DNA from: Acidovorax sp. A1169
GTDB lineage: Bacteria; Pseudomonadota; Gammaproteobacteria; Burkholderiales; Burkholderiaceae_C
Reading direction: 5' to 3'
Assembly (NCBI RefSeq): GCF_030704685.1
Contig: NZ_JAUZDX010000008.1
Location: 186,001-250,000, forward strand
DNA length: 64,000 bases
Position 1 is the first letter of the stretch. Each line of letters begins with the position of its first letter. Under the pieces are notes generated by a model, which did not search any database, had not been told where the DNA came from, and worked only from the letters and a program-made list of their open reading frames with translations. The position numbers and the translations under genes are program-made. Of the stretch, positions 43,856 to 53,698 are shown piece by piece.

Positions 43856-45091
43856 GTGCCCACTTCCCATCCCCTCACTCCCCGCCGCGAACTGTGGCTG
43901 CTGCTGACCCTGGCGGGCGTGCAGTTCACCCACATCCTGGATTTCATGATCATGATGCCGCTGGGCCCGCAGCTCACGCGCATCTTTTCCATCAGCGACG
44001 CGCAGTTCGGCCTGCTGGTGTCGGCGTACACGCTGTCGGCCGGTGTGTCGGGGCTGCTGGCTTCCACCTACATCGACCGCTTCGGCCGCAAGCGGCTGCT
44101 GCTGGCGCTGTACGCACTGTTCGGCCTGGCCACGCTGGCCTGCGGCCTGGCGCCCACCTACGCCACGCTGATGGTGGCGCGTGTGCTGGCCGGCATGTTC
44201 GGCGGCGTGCTTTCGGCCCTGTGCCAGACCATCGTGGCCGATATCGTCCCCTTCGAGCGGCGCGGGCGGGCCATGGGCATCGTCATGACCTCGTTCTCGG
44301 TGTCCACGGTGGCCGGGGTGCCGCTGGGGCTGGTGTTCGCCGAGTACGGGGGCTGGCACATGCCCTTCTTCGCCATCGCCGCCATGTGCCTGCTGCTGCT
44401 GGTGTTTGCCGCGCGCACGCTGCCCACCATGAATGCCCACCTGGCGGCAGGTCAGCAGCGCACGGCGCTGGGCGGCATTGCCGAGGTGCTTCGGGACCCC
44501 AACCACCGGCAGGCCTTCTTGTTCTCGGGCCTGCTGATGTTCACCGGCTTCACGGTGATCCCCTACATCACCATCTACATGCAGGCCAATGCCGGCGTGC
44601 GAACCGACCAGGTGCCGCTGATCTACCTGTGCGGCGGGGTGGTGACGCTCTTCACCGCGCGCCTGTTCGGGCGCCTGACGGATGCGCGCGGCAAGGTGGC
44701 CACCTTCCGCTGGCTGGCCCTGGCGGTCGGGCCCTGCCTGCTGGGCATCACGCTGGTGCATGGGGTGCCGCTGTGGACCGTGCTGATCGTGTCCACGCTG
44801 ATGTTCGCCTTCATGAGCGGTCGCATGATTCCGGGCATGGCCATCATCACCTCGGCCGCCAATCCGCAACTGCGCGGCACGTTCATGACGCTCAATGCCT
44901 CGGTGCAGTCCGCTGCCATGGGCGTAGCGTCACTGGTGGGGGGTGTGCTGATCAGCCGCGATGCCCAGGGCTTGGTGCAGGGCTACTGGATGGCCGCCGT
45001 GGTGGGCACCGTTGCCAGCGTGCTGTCGATCATGGTGGTGGGGCGGCTGGTGCTGCATGGCGCAGCGCCGGTGACTGCAGCCAAGGCCTGA
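43856..45091 (+). CDS. Major facilitator superfamily transporter
   Basis: 411 residues if it starts at the GTG at 43856 (VPTSHPLTPRRELWLLL), the only reasonable start before the first helix. Twelve transmembrane helices; MFS motif A between helices 2 and 3 (STYIDRFGRKRLLLALYALF) and a second-half counterpart (GRLTDARGK). Resembles sugar/drug efflux MFS proteins (AraJ/DHA1 type); substrate unknown. Upstream of hpf, with 230 bp between. Confidence 0.85.
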   Translation: MPTSHPLTPRRELWLLLTLAGVQFTHILDFMIMMPLGPQLTRIFSISDAQFGLLVSAYTLSAGVSGLLASTYIDRFGRKRLLLALYALFGLATLACGLAPTYATLMVARVLAGMFGGVLSALCQTIVADIVPFERRGRAMGIVMTSFSVSTVAGVPLGLVFAEYGGWHMPFFAIAAMCLLLLVFAARTLPTMNAHLAAGQQRTALGGIAEVLRDPNHRQAFLFSGLLMFTGFTVIPYITIYMQANAGVRTDQVPLIYLCGGVVTLFTARLFGRLTDARGKVATFRWLALAVGPCLLGITLVHGVPLWTVLIVSTLMFAFMSGRMIPGMAIITSAANPQLRGTFMTLNASVQSAAMGVASLVGGVLISRDAQGLVQGYWMAAVVGTVASVLSIMVVGRLVLHGAAPVTAAKA

Positions 45092-45321
45092 GTCGCGGGG
45101 CGAAAGGGGAGGTGCGCCCCCGCCAACTCAGCCATTGTGCGCCCTTTTCGGGCCGCTGGCACCTTGGCCGGCATAACCCAGCGGGCAGGGGCGGTATGGG
45201 ATTGCATTTCGATGACAGCAGGGGCATAGTGAACCCGTCAATGGATGCATCCAAGTTCGCCGGGCCGCACCTCTGATCCAGGGCGGCATTTGTTCCACCG
45301 AGAGCCACAGGAGACTTATTT
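45092..45321. other. Intergenic region before hpf
   Basis: 230 bp without a gene. A TGGCAC...GGC element (45157-45172) recalls a sigma-54 promoter but has an 11-base rather than 10-base separation of GG and GC. The hpf Shine-Dalgarno AGGAGA is clear. Confidence 0.5.
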
Positions 45322-45657
45322 ATGAACTTGACGATCAGCGGTCACCACCTCGAAGTTACCCCAGCCCTGCGCAGTTATGTGACCACCAAGCTGGACCGGA
45401 TCAATCGCCATTTCGACCAGGTAGTAGATGTCAAGGTGCTGCTGACAGTAGAGAAGCAAAAGGAAAAGGAAAAGCGCCAGCGAGCGGAATGCAATATCCA
45501 TGTGAAAGGCAACGACCTGTTTGCCGAAAGCTCCCACTCTGACCTGTATGCTGCGGTCGATGAGCTGGTCGACAAGATGGACCGCCAGGTGGTGCGCCAC
45601 AAGGATCGCCTGCAGGACCACCACCACGAAGCTGCCAAGCGCGAAATGCACGTCTGA
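45322..45657 (+). CDS. hpf: Ribosome hibernation-promoting factor, short form
   Basis: 111 residues. N-terminal [20 protein letters not shown] and [20 protein letters not shown] match the beta-alpha-beta-beta-beta-alpha ribosome-binding fold; the C-terminus is histidine-rich ([18 protein letters not shown]). Binds 30S and promotes ribosome dimerisation/inactivation in stationary phase. AGGAGA 9 nt upstream. Precedes ptsN and hprK as in other beta-proteobacteria, with a terminator between it and ptsN. Confidence 0.95.
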   Translation: MNLTISGHHLEVTPALRSYVTTKLDRINRHFDQVVDVKVLLTVEKQKEKEKRQRAECNIHVKGNDLFAESSHSDLYAAVDELVDKMDRQVVRHKDRLQDHHHEAAKREMHV

Positions 45658-45679
45658 GCGTTGCATTGCGGGCCACAGC

Positions 45680-45704
45680 AACCGCCCCTGGAGGCGGTTT
45701 TTTT
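45680..45704 (+). terminator. Rho-independent terminator of hpf
   Basis: AACCGCC-CCTGGA-GGCGGTT followed by TTTTT, about 22 bp after the stop. Partial read-through may feed ptsN. Confidence 0.88.
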
Positions 45705-45765
45705 GTGGCTCCTTGTAAATTGCTCAGGGTTTTTGCCAATATGTGCATAATTGTTACCTCTGACC

Positions 45766-46233
45766 ATGAACCGACTCGCCTCCATCCTGCCTCCCGCCCA
45801 AGTGCTCGTGAGCGTGGACTCCACCAGCAAGAAGCGTGCTTTTGAAGAGGCGGGTCTGCTGTTCGAGAGCCAGCACGGGCTCTCGCGTGCCCTGATCACC
45901 GACAGCCTGTTTGCGCGCGAGCGCCTGGGCTCCACGGGCCTGGGCCACGGTGTGGCCATCCCTCACGGCCGCATCAAGGGCCTCAAGGCCCCGATGGCCG
46001 CCGTGTTCCAGCTGGCCCATCCCATCGGCTTCGACGCCCCCGACGAAATGCCGGTGGCCTTGCTGATCTTTCTGCTGGTGCCCGAAGCGGCGACCCAGAA
46101 GCATCTGGAAATCCTCTCGGAGATCGCCGAGCTGCTCAGCGACTCGATCCTGCGCGAAAAGCTCAAGGCCAGCACCGACGCGGCCGAGCTGCACGGCATG
46201 ATCGCCGGCTGGCAGTCCACCCAGGCCGCCTGA
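45766..46233 (+). CDS. ptsN: PTS IIA-like nitrogen regulatory protein PtsN (EIIA-Ntr)
   Basis: 155 residues. Phosphoacceptor His67 in [10 protein letters not shown], and the EIIA block [20 protein letters not shown]. End of the nitrogen PTS; regulates potassium, carbon/nitrogen and stress responses by binding partner proteins. The ATG at 45766 is chosen over a TTG five codons upstream. hprK follows 37 bp later. Confidence 0.95.
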   Translation: MNRLASILPPAQVLVSVDSTSKKRAFEEAGLLFESQHGLSRALITDSLFARERLGSTGLGHGVAIPHGRIKGLKAPMAAVFQLAHPIGFDAPDEMPVALLIFLLVPEAATQKHLEILSEIAELLSDSILREKLKASTDAAELHGMIAGWQSTQAA

Positions 46234-46270
46234 GCCGCCCGGCACCGCGCATTTCCCCCGCAGCCTTGCC

Positions 46271-47227
46271 GTGAAACCCAATGTTGTCAGCGCCGACGTC
46301 CTGTTCGAGGAGTTCCGTGGCCCCCTGAAATGGGAATGGGTCGCGGGCCTCGGTGCCTCCGAGCGCCGCTTCGACGAAGTCGCCGTGCGCTCCGCCCGTT
46401 CGGGCGCCGATCTGGTGGGCTACCTCAATTACATCCACCCCTACCGGGTGCAGATCCTCGGTGAGCGCGAAATCGCCTACCTGAGCAGCGCCTCGCCCGA
46501 CGATTGCAAACGCCGCATCGCACGCATCGTGACGCTGGAGCCGCCGGTACTGGTGTTGGCCGACAACCAGACCGCGCCCGATGCGCTGGTCTCGATGTGC
46601 GAGCGCGCGCAGATCCCGATGTTCTCCACGCACGAGTCCTCGGCCTTCGTGATCGACGTGTTGCGGGCCTACCTGTCCAAGCACTTTGCCGACCGCACCA
46701 CGATGCACGGCGTGTTCATGGACATCCTGGGCCTGGGCGTGATGATCACGGGCGAGTCGGGCCTGGGCAAGAGCGAGCTCGGCCTGGAGCTGATCTCGCG
46801 GGGCAACGGTCTGGTGGCCGACGACGCGGTGGACCTGTTTCGCATCAACCAGACCACCATCGAGGGCAAGTGCCCCGAGTTGCTGCAGAACCTGTTGGAA
46901 GTGCGCGGTATCGGCCTGCTGGATATCCGTGCCATCTTTGGCGAGACGGCGGTGCGCCGCAAGATGCGTCTGAAGCTCATCGTGCACCTGGTGCGCAAGG
47001 AGACGCTGGAGCGCGATTACGAGCGCCTGCCCTACGAGCCGCTCACCCAGGACGTGCTCGGTGTGCCCGTGCTCAAGGTGGTGATCCAGGTGGTGGCCGG
47101 CCGCAACATCGCCGTGCTGGTGGAAGCCGCCGTGCGCAACACCATCCTGCAGCTGCGCGGGATCGATACCTACCAGGAATTCGTGGAGCGCCATCGCCGC
47201 GCCATGGAGCGCGATACCGGAGGCTGA
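46271..47227 (+). CDS. hprK: HPr kinase/phosphorylase
   Basis: 318 residues, GTG start. Walker [19 protein letters not shown] (residues ~158-175) with HprK-specific DDAVDLFRI, the signature [17 protein letters not shown] and the C-terminal [20 protein letters not shown]. Phosphorylates a serine on HPr. In proteobacteria its usual partner is the Ntr-type PTS, consistent with ptsN next to it. Potassium-uptake genes trkAH are elsewhere in the window. Confidence 0.95.
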   Translation: MKPNVVSADVLFEEFRGPLKWEWVAGLGASERRFDEVAVRSARSGADLVGYLNYIHPYRVQILGEREIAYLSSASPDDCKRRIARIVTLEPPVLVLADNQTAPDALVSMCERAQIPMFSTHESSAFVIDVLRAYLSKHFADRTTMHGVFMDILGLGVMITGESGLGKSELGLELISRGNGLVADDAVDLFRINQTTIEGKCPELLQNLLEVRGIGLLDIRAIFGETAVRRKMRLKLIVHLVRKETLERDYERLPYEPLTQDVLGVPVLKVVIQVVAGRNIAVLVEAAVRNTILQLRGIDTYQEFVERHRRAMERDTGG

Positions 47228-47257
47228 CGCCAGGCGCGGCCCGCAGGGCTGCGGACT

Positions 47258-47680
47258 TCAGGCGTTCTTGCTGGCGCAGGCGGCGCACTGACCGTAGAGC
47301 GCCATCGTGTGGTCCTGCACCAGCCAGCCTTTGGCCTTGGCCACGATCTGCTGTCGCTTTTCGATCTCGGGGTCGTAGAACTCTTCCACCTTGCCGCAGG
47401 ACGTGCAGACGAAGTGGTCGTGGTGCTGCCCCTCGTTGAGCTCGTACACCGCCTTGCCGCTCTCGAAGTTGCTGCGGATCAGGATGCCCGCCTGCTCGAA
47501 CTGCGTGAGCACGCGGTACACGGTGGCCAGGCCGATGTCCGAGCGCTCTTCCAGCAGCACGCGGAACACGTCTTCCGCCGTCATGTGGCGCTGTGCGCCT
47601 TTCTGGAAGATCTCCATGATCTTCAGGCGGGGCAGGGTTGCCTTGAGGCCGGTGCTTTTGAGTTCGTCGATATTGGTCAT
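47258..47680 (-). CDS. fur: Ferric uptake regulator
   Basis: 140 residues. The DNA-binding winged helix (1-~80) contains [13 protein letters not shown] and [18 protein letters not shown]. Metal sites are [16 protein letters not shown] with CxxC and a terminal CAAC. Fe2+-dependent repressor. Divergent from bamE/omlA, a conserved pairing in proteobacteria (fur-omlA). Confidence 0.97.
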   Translation of the reverse strand: MTNIDELKSTGLKATLPRLKIMEIFQKGAQRHMTAEDVFRVLLEERSDIGLATVYRVLTQFEQAGILIRSNFESGKAVYELNEGQHHDHFVCTSCGKVEEFYDPEIEKRQQIVAKAKGWLVQDHTMALYGQCAACASKNA

Positions 47681-47765
47681 GGATTGGTCCTGGTTGCCGG
47701 TGGCCCGGGAAGGGGAGAGAGGCTGCCGCTACAATGGTTTGATCATATCCTCTGCTCTTTCCCAC

Positions 47766-48338
47766 ATGCCAGTCAAAGCCCGTATCAATGCCCGCCTGGG
47801 CTGGATCCTGTTGGTGGGTGCCGTTGTCGGTACCCTGGCAGGGTGCGGCAGCCTGGACGGCGCCAGCCGCCGCCTGGCCACCGTGGTCACGCCGTACAAG
47901 ATCGACGTCGTTCAGGGCAATTTCGTCTCGCGCGAACAGGTCGAGGCCCTCAAGCCCGGCATGAGCCGCCAGCAGGTGCGTGAAATCCTGGGCACGCCCC
48001 TGGTGACCAGCCTGTTCCATTCCAACCGCTGGGAATATGTCTTCACCCTGAAGAAACCGTCGGCCGAGCTGCAGACGCGCAAGCTCACGGTGTTCTTCGA
48101 GGGCGACGTGCTGGCCCGCTCGGAAGGCGACCAAATGCCCTCCGAGACCGAATTCGTCGCTTCGCTGGATGGCGGCCGCACCGGCAAGGGCAAGGTGCCG
48201 GTGCTGGAAGCTACGCCAGACCAGCTGTCGCGCTATCCCGCGCGCAAGGCCGAAACCCCAGCCGAAAAGGCTGCCGATGCAGCGCCGCAGGAACTCGCAC
48301 CCACCCGCTACCCGCCCCTCGAAGCGCCCGGGCGCTGA
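47766..48338 (+). CDS. bamE: Outer membrane protein assembly factor BamE (OmlA)
   Basis: 190 residues. Lipobox LAGC (Cys about 27), SmpA/OmlA domain with PYKIDVVQGNFVSREQVEAL and VREILGTPLVTSLFHSNRW. A ~70-residue C-terminal tail is longer than in E. coli. Lipoprotein of the BAM complex on the inner face of the outer membrane. A TACAAT hexamer (47730-47735) ~30 nt upstream is a good -10. Followed by a terminator, then dapB. Confidence 0.94.
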   Translation: MPVKARINARLGWILLVGAVVGTLAGCGSLDGASRRLATVVTPYKIDVVQGNFVSREQVEALKPGMSRQQVREILGTPLVTSLFHSNRWEYVFTLKKPSAELQTRKLTVFFEGDVLARSEGDQMPSETEFVASLDGGRTGKGKVPVLEATPDQLSRYPARKAETPAEKAADAAPQELAPTRYPPLEAPGR

Positions 48339-48343
48339 CCGGG

Positions 48344-48365
48344 CGGCCCCCCATGGGGGCTTTTT
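48344..48365 (+). terminator. Rho-independent terminator of bamE
   Basis: GCCCCC-CAT-GGGGGC followed by six T, 6 bp after the stop codon. Confidence 0.88.
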
Positions 48366-48398
48366 TCATTGTCACCAATTAGCGAACCCAGGAATCAC

Positions 48399-49229
48399 AT
48401 GGCAGGGAATACATCGACAGCCCCCACCCCCGTGCGCGTGGCCGTGGCCGGCGCTTCGGGCCGCATGGGCCGCATGCTCATCGAGGCCCTGCGTGCCACC
48501 GATGACTGCGTGCTTGCCGGCGCACTGGACGTGGCCGCCAGCCCCGGCATCGGCTCGGACGCCACCGCCTTCCTCGGCCATGCCAGCGGCGTGGCCATCA
48601 CCTCCGACCTGCGGGTGGGCCTGCAGAACGCCGACGTCCTGATCGACTTCACCCGCCCCGAAGGCACCTTGGCCCACCTGGCCGTGTGCGCCGAACTGGG
48701 CGTGAAGATGGTCATCGGCACCACCGGGTTCTCCGACGAGCAGAAGGCCGAGATCGCCTCCCTGGCGCAGCGCACGGCCGTGGTCATGGCGCCCAACATG
48801 AGCGTCGGCGTCAACGTCACGCTCAAGCTGCTGGAGATGGCCGCCAAGGCCATGGCCACCGGCTACGACATCGAGATCATCGAAGCCCACCACCGCCACA
48901 AGGTGGATGCGCCCTCGGGCACCGCACTCAAGATGGGCGAGGTCATCGCCGAGGCCATGGGCCGTGACCTCAAGGAATGCGCCGTTTATGCCCGCGAGGG
49001 CATCACCGGCGAGCGCGATCCCTCCAGCATCGGCTTTGCCGCCATCCGCGGCGGCGACATCGTGGGCGACCACACTGTGCTGTTTGCCGGCATTGGCGAG
49101 CGCATCGAGATCACCCATAAATCCTCCAGCCGCACCACGTATGCCCAGGGCAGCCTGCGCGCCGTGCGCTACCTGGCTGCCCACAAGACCGGCCTGCACG
49201 ACATGTTCGACGTGCTCGGGCTGAACTGA
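48399..49229 (+). CDS. dapB: 4-hydroxy-tetrahydrodipicolinate reductase
   Basis: 276 residues. NAD(P)-binding [28 protein letters not shown], the active-site block [20 protein letters not shown] and [17 protein letters not shown]. Lysine/diaminopimelate pathway. ATG at 48399 with AGGA upstream. ExbB-like and ExbD-like genes follow 13 bp later and may be co-transcribed. Confidence 0.96.
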   Translation: MAGNTSTAPTPVRVAVAGASGRMGRMLIEALRATDDCVLAGALDVAASPGIGSDATAFLGHASGVAITSDLRVGLQNADVLIDFTRPEGTLAHLAVCAELGVKMVIGTTGFSDEQKAEIASLAQRTAVVMAPNMSVGVNVTLKLLEMAAKAMATGYDIEIIEAHHRHKVDAPSGTALKMGEVIAEAMGRDLKECAVYAREGITGERDPSSIGFAAIRGGDIVGDHTVLFAGIGERIEITHKSSSRTTYAQGSLRAVRYLAAHKTGLHDMFDVLGLN

Positions 49230-49242
49230 GGCCTGTCGGCGC

Positions 49243-49944
49243 ATGGACGCACTCCACTGGTGGCGCCAGGGCGATGCGGTCACGCAGGCCACCGCCCTGG
49301 TGCTGCTGTGCATGTCCGTCGCCAGCTGGGTGGTGATCGTCTGGAAGCTGCGCCTGCTGCGCCGCGCCAGCGCCGACGTGGCGCGCTGCGTGGCGGCCGT
49401 CTGGCAGGCCCCATCGCTGCAGGACGCCGCGCTGCGCCTGCCGACCTTTGACCGGCTGGCCCTGGTGCTGCCCATGGTGCAGGCCGTGAACACCGTGGCC
49501 GACCAGGCATCCCCAGCAGCGCTGGCCTCCATGGGCAGCCTGTCGCAGCGCCTGACGCGCGTGCTGCGCGACGCACTGCACGCGGTGCTGGGCCGCCTGC
49601 AGTTCGGCCAGGTGCTGCTGGCCACCGTGGGCTCCACTGCGCCGTTCGTGGGCCTGCTGGGTACCGTCTGGGGCATCTACCATGCGCTTTCGGCCATGGC
49701 CGGTGCGGGGCAGATCACCATCGACCGCGTGGCCGGTCCGGTGGGTGAAGCCCTGGTCATGACCGCCGCCGGCCTGGCCGTGGCCATTCCGGCCGTGCTG
49801 GCCTACAACGTCTGCGGCCGGCTCATCGGGCGCATCGAGGCCGACCTGGAAGGCTTTGCGCGCGACCTGCGCGAGTTGCGCATCGATACGGCTGCCGGTG
49901 GCGCCCCGAAAGGCGGGGCTTCCCGTCCGGGAGGCGGGGAATGA
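49243..49944 (+). CDS. exbB: MotA/TolQ/ExbB proton channel family protein
   Basis: 233 residues with three transmembrane helices (about 18-38, 125-150, 165-190). Conserved STAPFVGLLGTVWGIYHAL and VGEALVMTAAGLAVAIPAVLAYN. Forms the proton channel with the ExbD-like protein; overlaps it by ATGA. No TonB gene is adjacent. Confidence 0.9.
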   Translation: MDALHWWRQGDAVTQATALVLLCMSVASWVVIVWKLRLLRRASADVARCVAAVWQAPSLQDAALRLPTFDRLALVLPMVQAVNTVADQASPAALASMGSLSQRLTRVLRDALHAVLGRLQFGQVLLATVGSTAPFVGLLGTVWGIYHALSAMAGAGQITIDRVAGPVGEALVMTAAGLAVAIPAVLAYNVCGRLIGRIEADLEGFARDLRELRIDTAAGGAPKGGASRPGGGE

Positions 49945-50381
49945 GCTTCGGCCGGTTGGAGCGCACCCAGGGCGCGGCGCCCATGAGTGACATCAACATG
50001 ACCCCTCTGGTCGATGTGATGCTGGTGCTGGTGGTGATCTTCATCCTCACCGCGCCGCTCATGGCCAGCGCCATCCGTCTGGACCTGCCACGCGCCGATG
50101 GCGCCGCGCCGGGAGCCCCCGCCAGGGCCCTCACGCTAGTGGTGGATCGCACCGGCCAGGCCTACCTCGATGACCTGCCGCTGGCGCAGGCCGCGCTGGC
50201 CGAGCGCCTGCAGCGCATCGGCGCTGCAGAGCCCGACACCGAAGTGCAGCTGCGCGCCGACGCCGCCGTACCCTATGGCCGCATCGTCGAGATCATGGGT
50301 GCGGCCCATGCCGCAGGCCTGCAGCGCATCGGCTTCGTGGCCGATCCACAGGCGGCTGCCACGGCCCCGAAAACCCCCTGA
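49941..50381 (+). CDS. exbD: ExbD/TolR family protein
   Basis: 146 residues. N-terminal cytoplasmic segment, one helix with the conserved Asp in NMTPLVDVMLVLVVIFIL, then a periplasmic domain ending in RIVEIMGAAHAAGLQRIGFV. Works with the ExbB-like protein to energise outer-membrane transport or Tol functions. 100 bp upstream of leuS. Confidence 0.92.
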   Translation: MSFGRLERTQGAAPMSDINMTPLVDVMLVLVVIFILTAPLMASAIRLDLPRADGAAPGAPARALTLVVDRTGQAYLDDLPLAQAALAERLQRIGAAEPDTEVQLRADAAVPYGRIVEIMGAAHAAGLQRIGFVADPQAAATAPKTP

Positions 50382-50481
50382 AAGCCGGCTGGCAGGGCAT
50401 GCGCGCAGGGTGGTGCGCCCGACAGCCTAAAATCCGCGCAGCGCAGTCCTGTGGCTGCACCCCATTCTGACCCGAGCCTCC

Positions 50482-53193
50482 ATGCAAGACAAATACTCTC
50501 CCCAAGAGGTTGAGCGCGCCGCGCAAGACCACTGGACCGCCCGCGATGCCTACCGCGTGACGGAAGACGCGAACAAGAAGAAGTTCTACGCCTGCTCGAT
50601 GCTGCCCTACCCCAGCGGCAAGCTGCACATGGGCCATGTGCGCAACTACACCATCAACGACATGCTCACGCGCTACCTGCGCATGAACGGCCACAACGTG
50701 CTCATGCCCATGGGCTGGGACGCCTTCGGCCTGCCGGCCGAGAACGCGGCGCTCAAGAACGGCGTGCCGCCCGCGAAGTGGACGTACGAGAACATCGCGT
50801 ACATGAAGACGCAGATGCAGGCCATGGGCCTGGCCATCGACTGGTCGCGCGAAGTCGCCACCTGCGACCCCGAGTACTACCGCTGGAACCAGTGGCTTTT
50901 CCTGAAGATGCTGGACAAGGGCATCGCCTACCGCAAGACCCAGGTCGTGAATTGGGACCCGGTGGACCAGACCGTGCTGGCCAACGAGCAGGTCATCGAC
51001 GGCAAGGGCTGGCGCACCGGCGCCACGGTGGAAAAGCGCGAGATCCCCGGCTACTACCTGAAGATCACCGACTACGCCGAAGAGCTGCTGGACTTCGTGA
51101 CCGGCGACAAGCTGCCTGGCTGGCCCGAGCGCGTCAAGCTCATGCAGGAGAACTGGATCGGCAAGAGCGAAGGCGTGCGCTTCGCCTTCCCGCACGACAT
51201 CCGGGGCGACGATGGCGCGCTGATCGGCGATGGCCGCATGTACGTCTTCACCACTCGTGCCGACACCATCATGGGCGTGACCTTCTGCGCCGTGGCGCCC
51301 GAGCACCCGCTCGCGACCCATGCGGCACGCAGCAACCCGGCTCTGGCGGCCTTCATCGAGGAATGCAAAAGCGGCGGCACGACCGAGGCCGAGCTCGCCA
51401 CGCAGGAAAAGAAGGGCCAGCCCACGGGCCTGTTCGTGACGCACCCCATCACCGACGAGCAGATCCCGGTGTGGGTGGGCAACTACGTGCTCATGGGCTA
51501 TGGCGACGGTGCCGTGATGGGCGTGCCCGCGCACGACGAGCGCGACTTTGCCTTCGCCCTCAAGTACGACCTGGAAATCAAGCAGGTGGTGCTGGTGGAC
51601 GGCGAGCACTTCGACTACCACCAGTGGAACGACTGGTACGGCGACAAGCAGCGCGGCGTGACCATCAACTCCGACAGCTTCAGCGGCATGGGCTACAAGG
51701 AGGCCGTGGCCGCCGTGGCCCACGCGCTGCAGGCCAAGGGCCTGGGCGAAACCAAGACCACCTGGCGCCTGCGCGACTGGGGCGTTTCGCGCCAGCGCTA
51801 CTGGGGCACGCCCATTCCCATCATCCACTGCGATGAACACGGCGCCGTGCCCGTGCCCGAGAAGGACCTGCCGGTGGTGCTGCCCACCGACTGCGTGCCC
51901 GATGGATCCGGCAACCCGCTGCACAAGCACGAGGGCTTTCACGCAGGCGTGGTCTGCCCCGTCTGCGGCAAGGCCGCGCGGCGCGAGACCGACACCATGG
52001 ACACCTTCGTGGACAGCTCCTGGTACTTCATGCGCTACTGCGACCCGAAGAACGACGATGCCATGGTGGCCGACGGCACGGCCTACTGGATGCGCGACCA
52101 GCAGGCCGCCACCGGTGGTGCCGGCATGGACCAGTACATCGGCGGCATCGAGCATGCCATCCTGCATTTGCTGTACGCGCGCTTCTGGACCAAGGTCATG
52201 CGCGACCTGGGGCTGGTGACGGTCGACGAACCTTTTGCCCACCTGCTCACACAGGGGATGGTGCTCAACCACATCTACTTCACGCGCGACGAGAAGGGTG
52301 GCAAGAGCTACTTCCCGCCCGAGGGCGTGACCCCCGTGCTGGATGCCCAGGGCCGCATCACCGGCGGCAAGCTGAACGAGGCCGAGGGCCGGTTCGCTCA
52401 AGGCCTGCTGCTCGAATACGGCGGCGTCGGCAAGATGGGCAAGACCGAGCGCAACGGTGTTGATCCGCAGGACCTGATCGCCAGGTACGGTGCCGACACG
52501 GCCCGCCTGTACACCATGTTCACGGCCCCGCCCGAGGCCACGCTGGAGTGGAACGACGCCGCCGTGGAAGGCAGCTACCGCTTCCTGCGCCGCGTGTGGA
52601 ACTTCGGCTTCAAGCTCGCCGCCATCGACCGCGATGCGGCGCTGGCCAGCGTGGCCGGGGCCACCAGCCTGGCCGACGTGCAGTTCGGCAAGGAGGCCAA
52701 GGCCCTGCGCCTGGAGATCCATACAGTGCTCAAGCAGGTGGACTACGACTACCAGCGCATGCAGTACAACACGGTGGTCTCGGGCGCGATGAAGATGATC
52801 AACGCGCTTGAGGACTTCAAGGCCACCGACTCGGCCGGCGCCCAGGTGGCATTGATCGAGGGCTTCGGCATCCTGCTGCGCAGCCTGTACCCCGCCACGC
52901 CCCACATCGCCCACACGCTGTGGACCACGCTGGGCTATGCCGGCGCTTTGGGCGAGCTGCTCGATGCGCCCTGGCCCCAGGTCGATGCCAGTGCGCTGGT
53001 GCAGGACGAGATCGAGCTCATGCTGCAGGTCAACGGCAAGCTGCGCGGCTCCATCCTCGTGCCGGCCCAGGCCGACAAGGCCGAGATCGAGCGTGTTGCG
53101 CTGGCCAGCGAGGCCTTCATCGCTCAGGCCGCCGGGGCCGCGCCCAAGCGCGTGATCGTGGTGCCGGGGCGCTTGGTGAACGTGGTGGTCTGA
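50482..53193 (+). CDS. leuS: Leucyl-tRNA synthetase
   Basis: 903 residues. Class I HIGH motif HMGH (49-52 in [15 protein letters not shown]). The CP1 editing domain has [15 protein letters not shown] and [10 protein letters not shown]. Leu-site [15 protein letters not shown] is present. The KMSKS position reads KMGKT (651-655), a variant. The C-terminal anticodon and zinc-type domains follow. A TAAAAT hexamer (50428-50433) about 48 nt upstream is a likely -10. lptE follows after 2 bp. Confidence 0.97.
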   Translation: MQDKYSPQEVERAAQDHWTARDAYRVTEDANKKKFYACSMLPYPSGKLHMGHVRNYTINDMLTRYLRMNGHNVLMPMGWDAFGLPAENAALKNGVPPAKWTYENIAYMKTQMQAMGLAIDWSREVATCDPEYYRWNQWLFLKMLDKGIAYRKTQVVNWDPVDQTVLANEQVIDGKGWRTGATVEKREIPGYYLKITDYAEELLDFVTGDKLPGWPERVKLMQENWIGKSEGVRFAFPHDIRGDDGALIGDGRMYVFTTRADTIMGVTFCAVAPEHPLATHAARSNPALAAFIEECKSGGTTEAELATQEKKGQPTGLFVTHPITDEQIPVWVGNYVLMGYGDGAVMGVPAHDERDFAFALKYDLEIKQVVLVDGEHFDYHQWNDWYGDKQRGVTINSDSFSGMGYKEAVAAVAHALQAKGLGETKTTWRLRDWGVSRQRYWGTPIPIIHCDEHGAVPVPEKDLPVVLPTDCVPDGSGNPLHKHEGFHAGVVCPVCGKAARRETDTMDTFVDSSWYFMRYCDPKNDDAMVADGTAYWMRDQQAATGGAGMDQYIGGIEHAILHLLYARFWTKVMRDLGLVTVDEPFAHLLTQGMVLNHIYFTRDEKGGKSYFPPEGVTPVLDAQGRITGGKLNEAEGRFAQGLLLEYGGVGKMGKTERNGVDPQDLIARYGADTARLYTMFTAPPEATLEWNDAAVEGSYRFLRRVWNFGFKLAAIDRDAALASVAGATSLADVQFGKEAKALRLEIHTVLKQVDYDYQRMQYNTVVSGAMKMINALEDFKATDSAGAQVALIEGFGILLRSLYPATPHIAHTLWTTLGYAGALGELLDAPWPQVDASALVQDEIELMLQVNGKLRGSILVPAQADKAEIERVALASEAFIAQAAGAAPKRVIVVPGRLVNVVV

Positions 53194-53195
53194 AC

Positions 53196-53696
53196 ATGAT
53201 GAACAAACGCACACTGCTCACGCTGGCACCTGCCGCACTGCTCGCGGCCTGCGGGTTCCGCCTGCGCGGCGTGCCCGAGTTCTCGTTCGATACCTTGTTC
53301 ATCGCCGCAGCGCCCAGCTCGACGCTGGCGCGCGAGCTGCAGCGCACGCTGGATGGGTCCGGCTCCAAGCTCACGGTGCTGCGCGACATGGCCGACCTGC
53401 CCAAGGCCCAGGTCGGGCTGGAGCTGCTGTCCGAGCAGCGCGAGCGCGTGGTCGTGGGGCAGAACGCCTCGGGCCAGGTGCGCGAGCTGCAGCTGCGGCT
53501 GCGCGTGAAGTTTCGCGTGCGCAGCTCCACCGGCGCCGAACTCCTGCCCGAGACCGAACTGCTGCAACAGCGCGACATCAGCTACAACGAAACCATCGCC
53601 CTGGCCAAGGAGGCCGAAGAGGCGCTGCTGTACCGCAACATGCAGACCGACATCGTGCAGCAGTTGCTGCGCCGGCTCGCAGTCGTCAAGCGCTGA
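53196..53696 (+). CDS. lptE: LPS-assembly lipoprotein LptE
   Basis: 166 residues. Signal with lipobox LLAACGF; then GFRLRG, the usual start of mature LptE. The C-terminal helix YRNMQTDIVQQLLRRL matches the family. Plugs the LptD barrel and helps export LPS to the cell surface. Two ATG codons (53196 and 53199) are adjacent. holA normally follows; here an arginase gene on the other strand intervenes. Confidence 0.93.
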   Translation: MMNKRTLLTLAPAALLAACGFRLRGVPEFSFDTLFIAAAPSSTLARELQRTLDGSGSKLTVLRDMADLPKAQVGLELLSEQRERVVVGQNASGQVRELQLRLRVKFRVRSSTGAELLPETELLQQRDISYNETIALAKEAEEALLYRNMQTDIVQQLLRRLAVVKR

Positions 53697-53698
53697 AG

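Noticed and set aside
45157..45172. Possible sigma-54 promoter before hpf (TGGCAC...GGC)
   Set aside because: The GG-GC separation is 11 rather than 10 bases and the -12 region lacks TTGC; too weak to report as a promoter.
50293..53214. Long minus-strand open frame across leuS
   Set aside because: Entirely antisense to a full-length leucyl-tRNA synthetase; translation is His/Gly/Val-rich shadow sequence.
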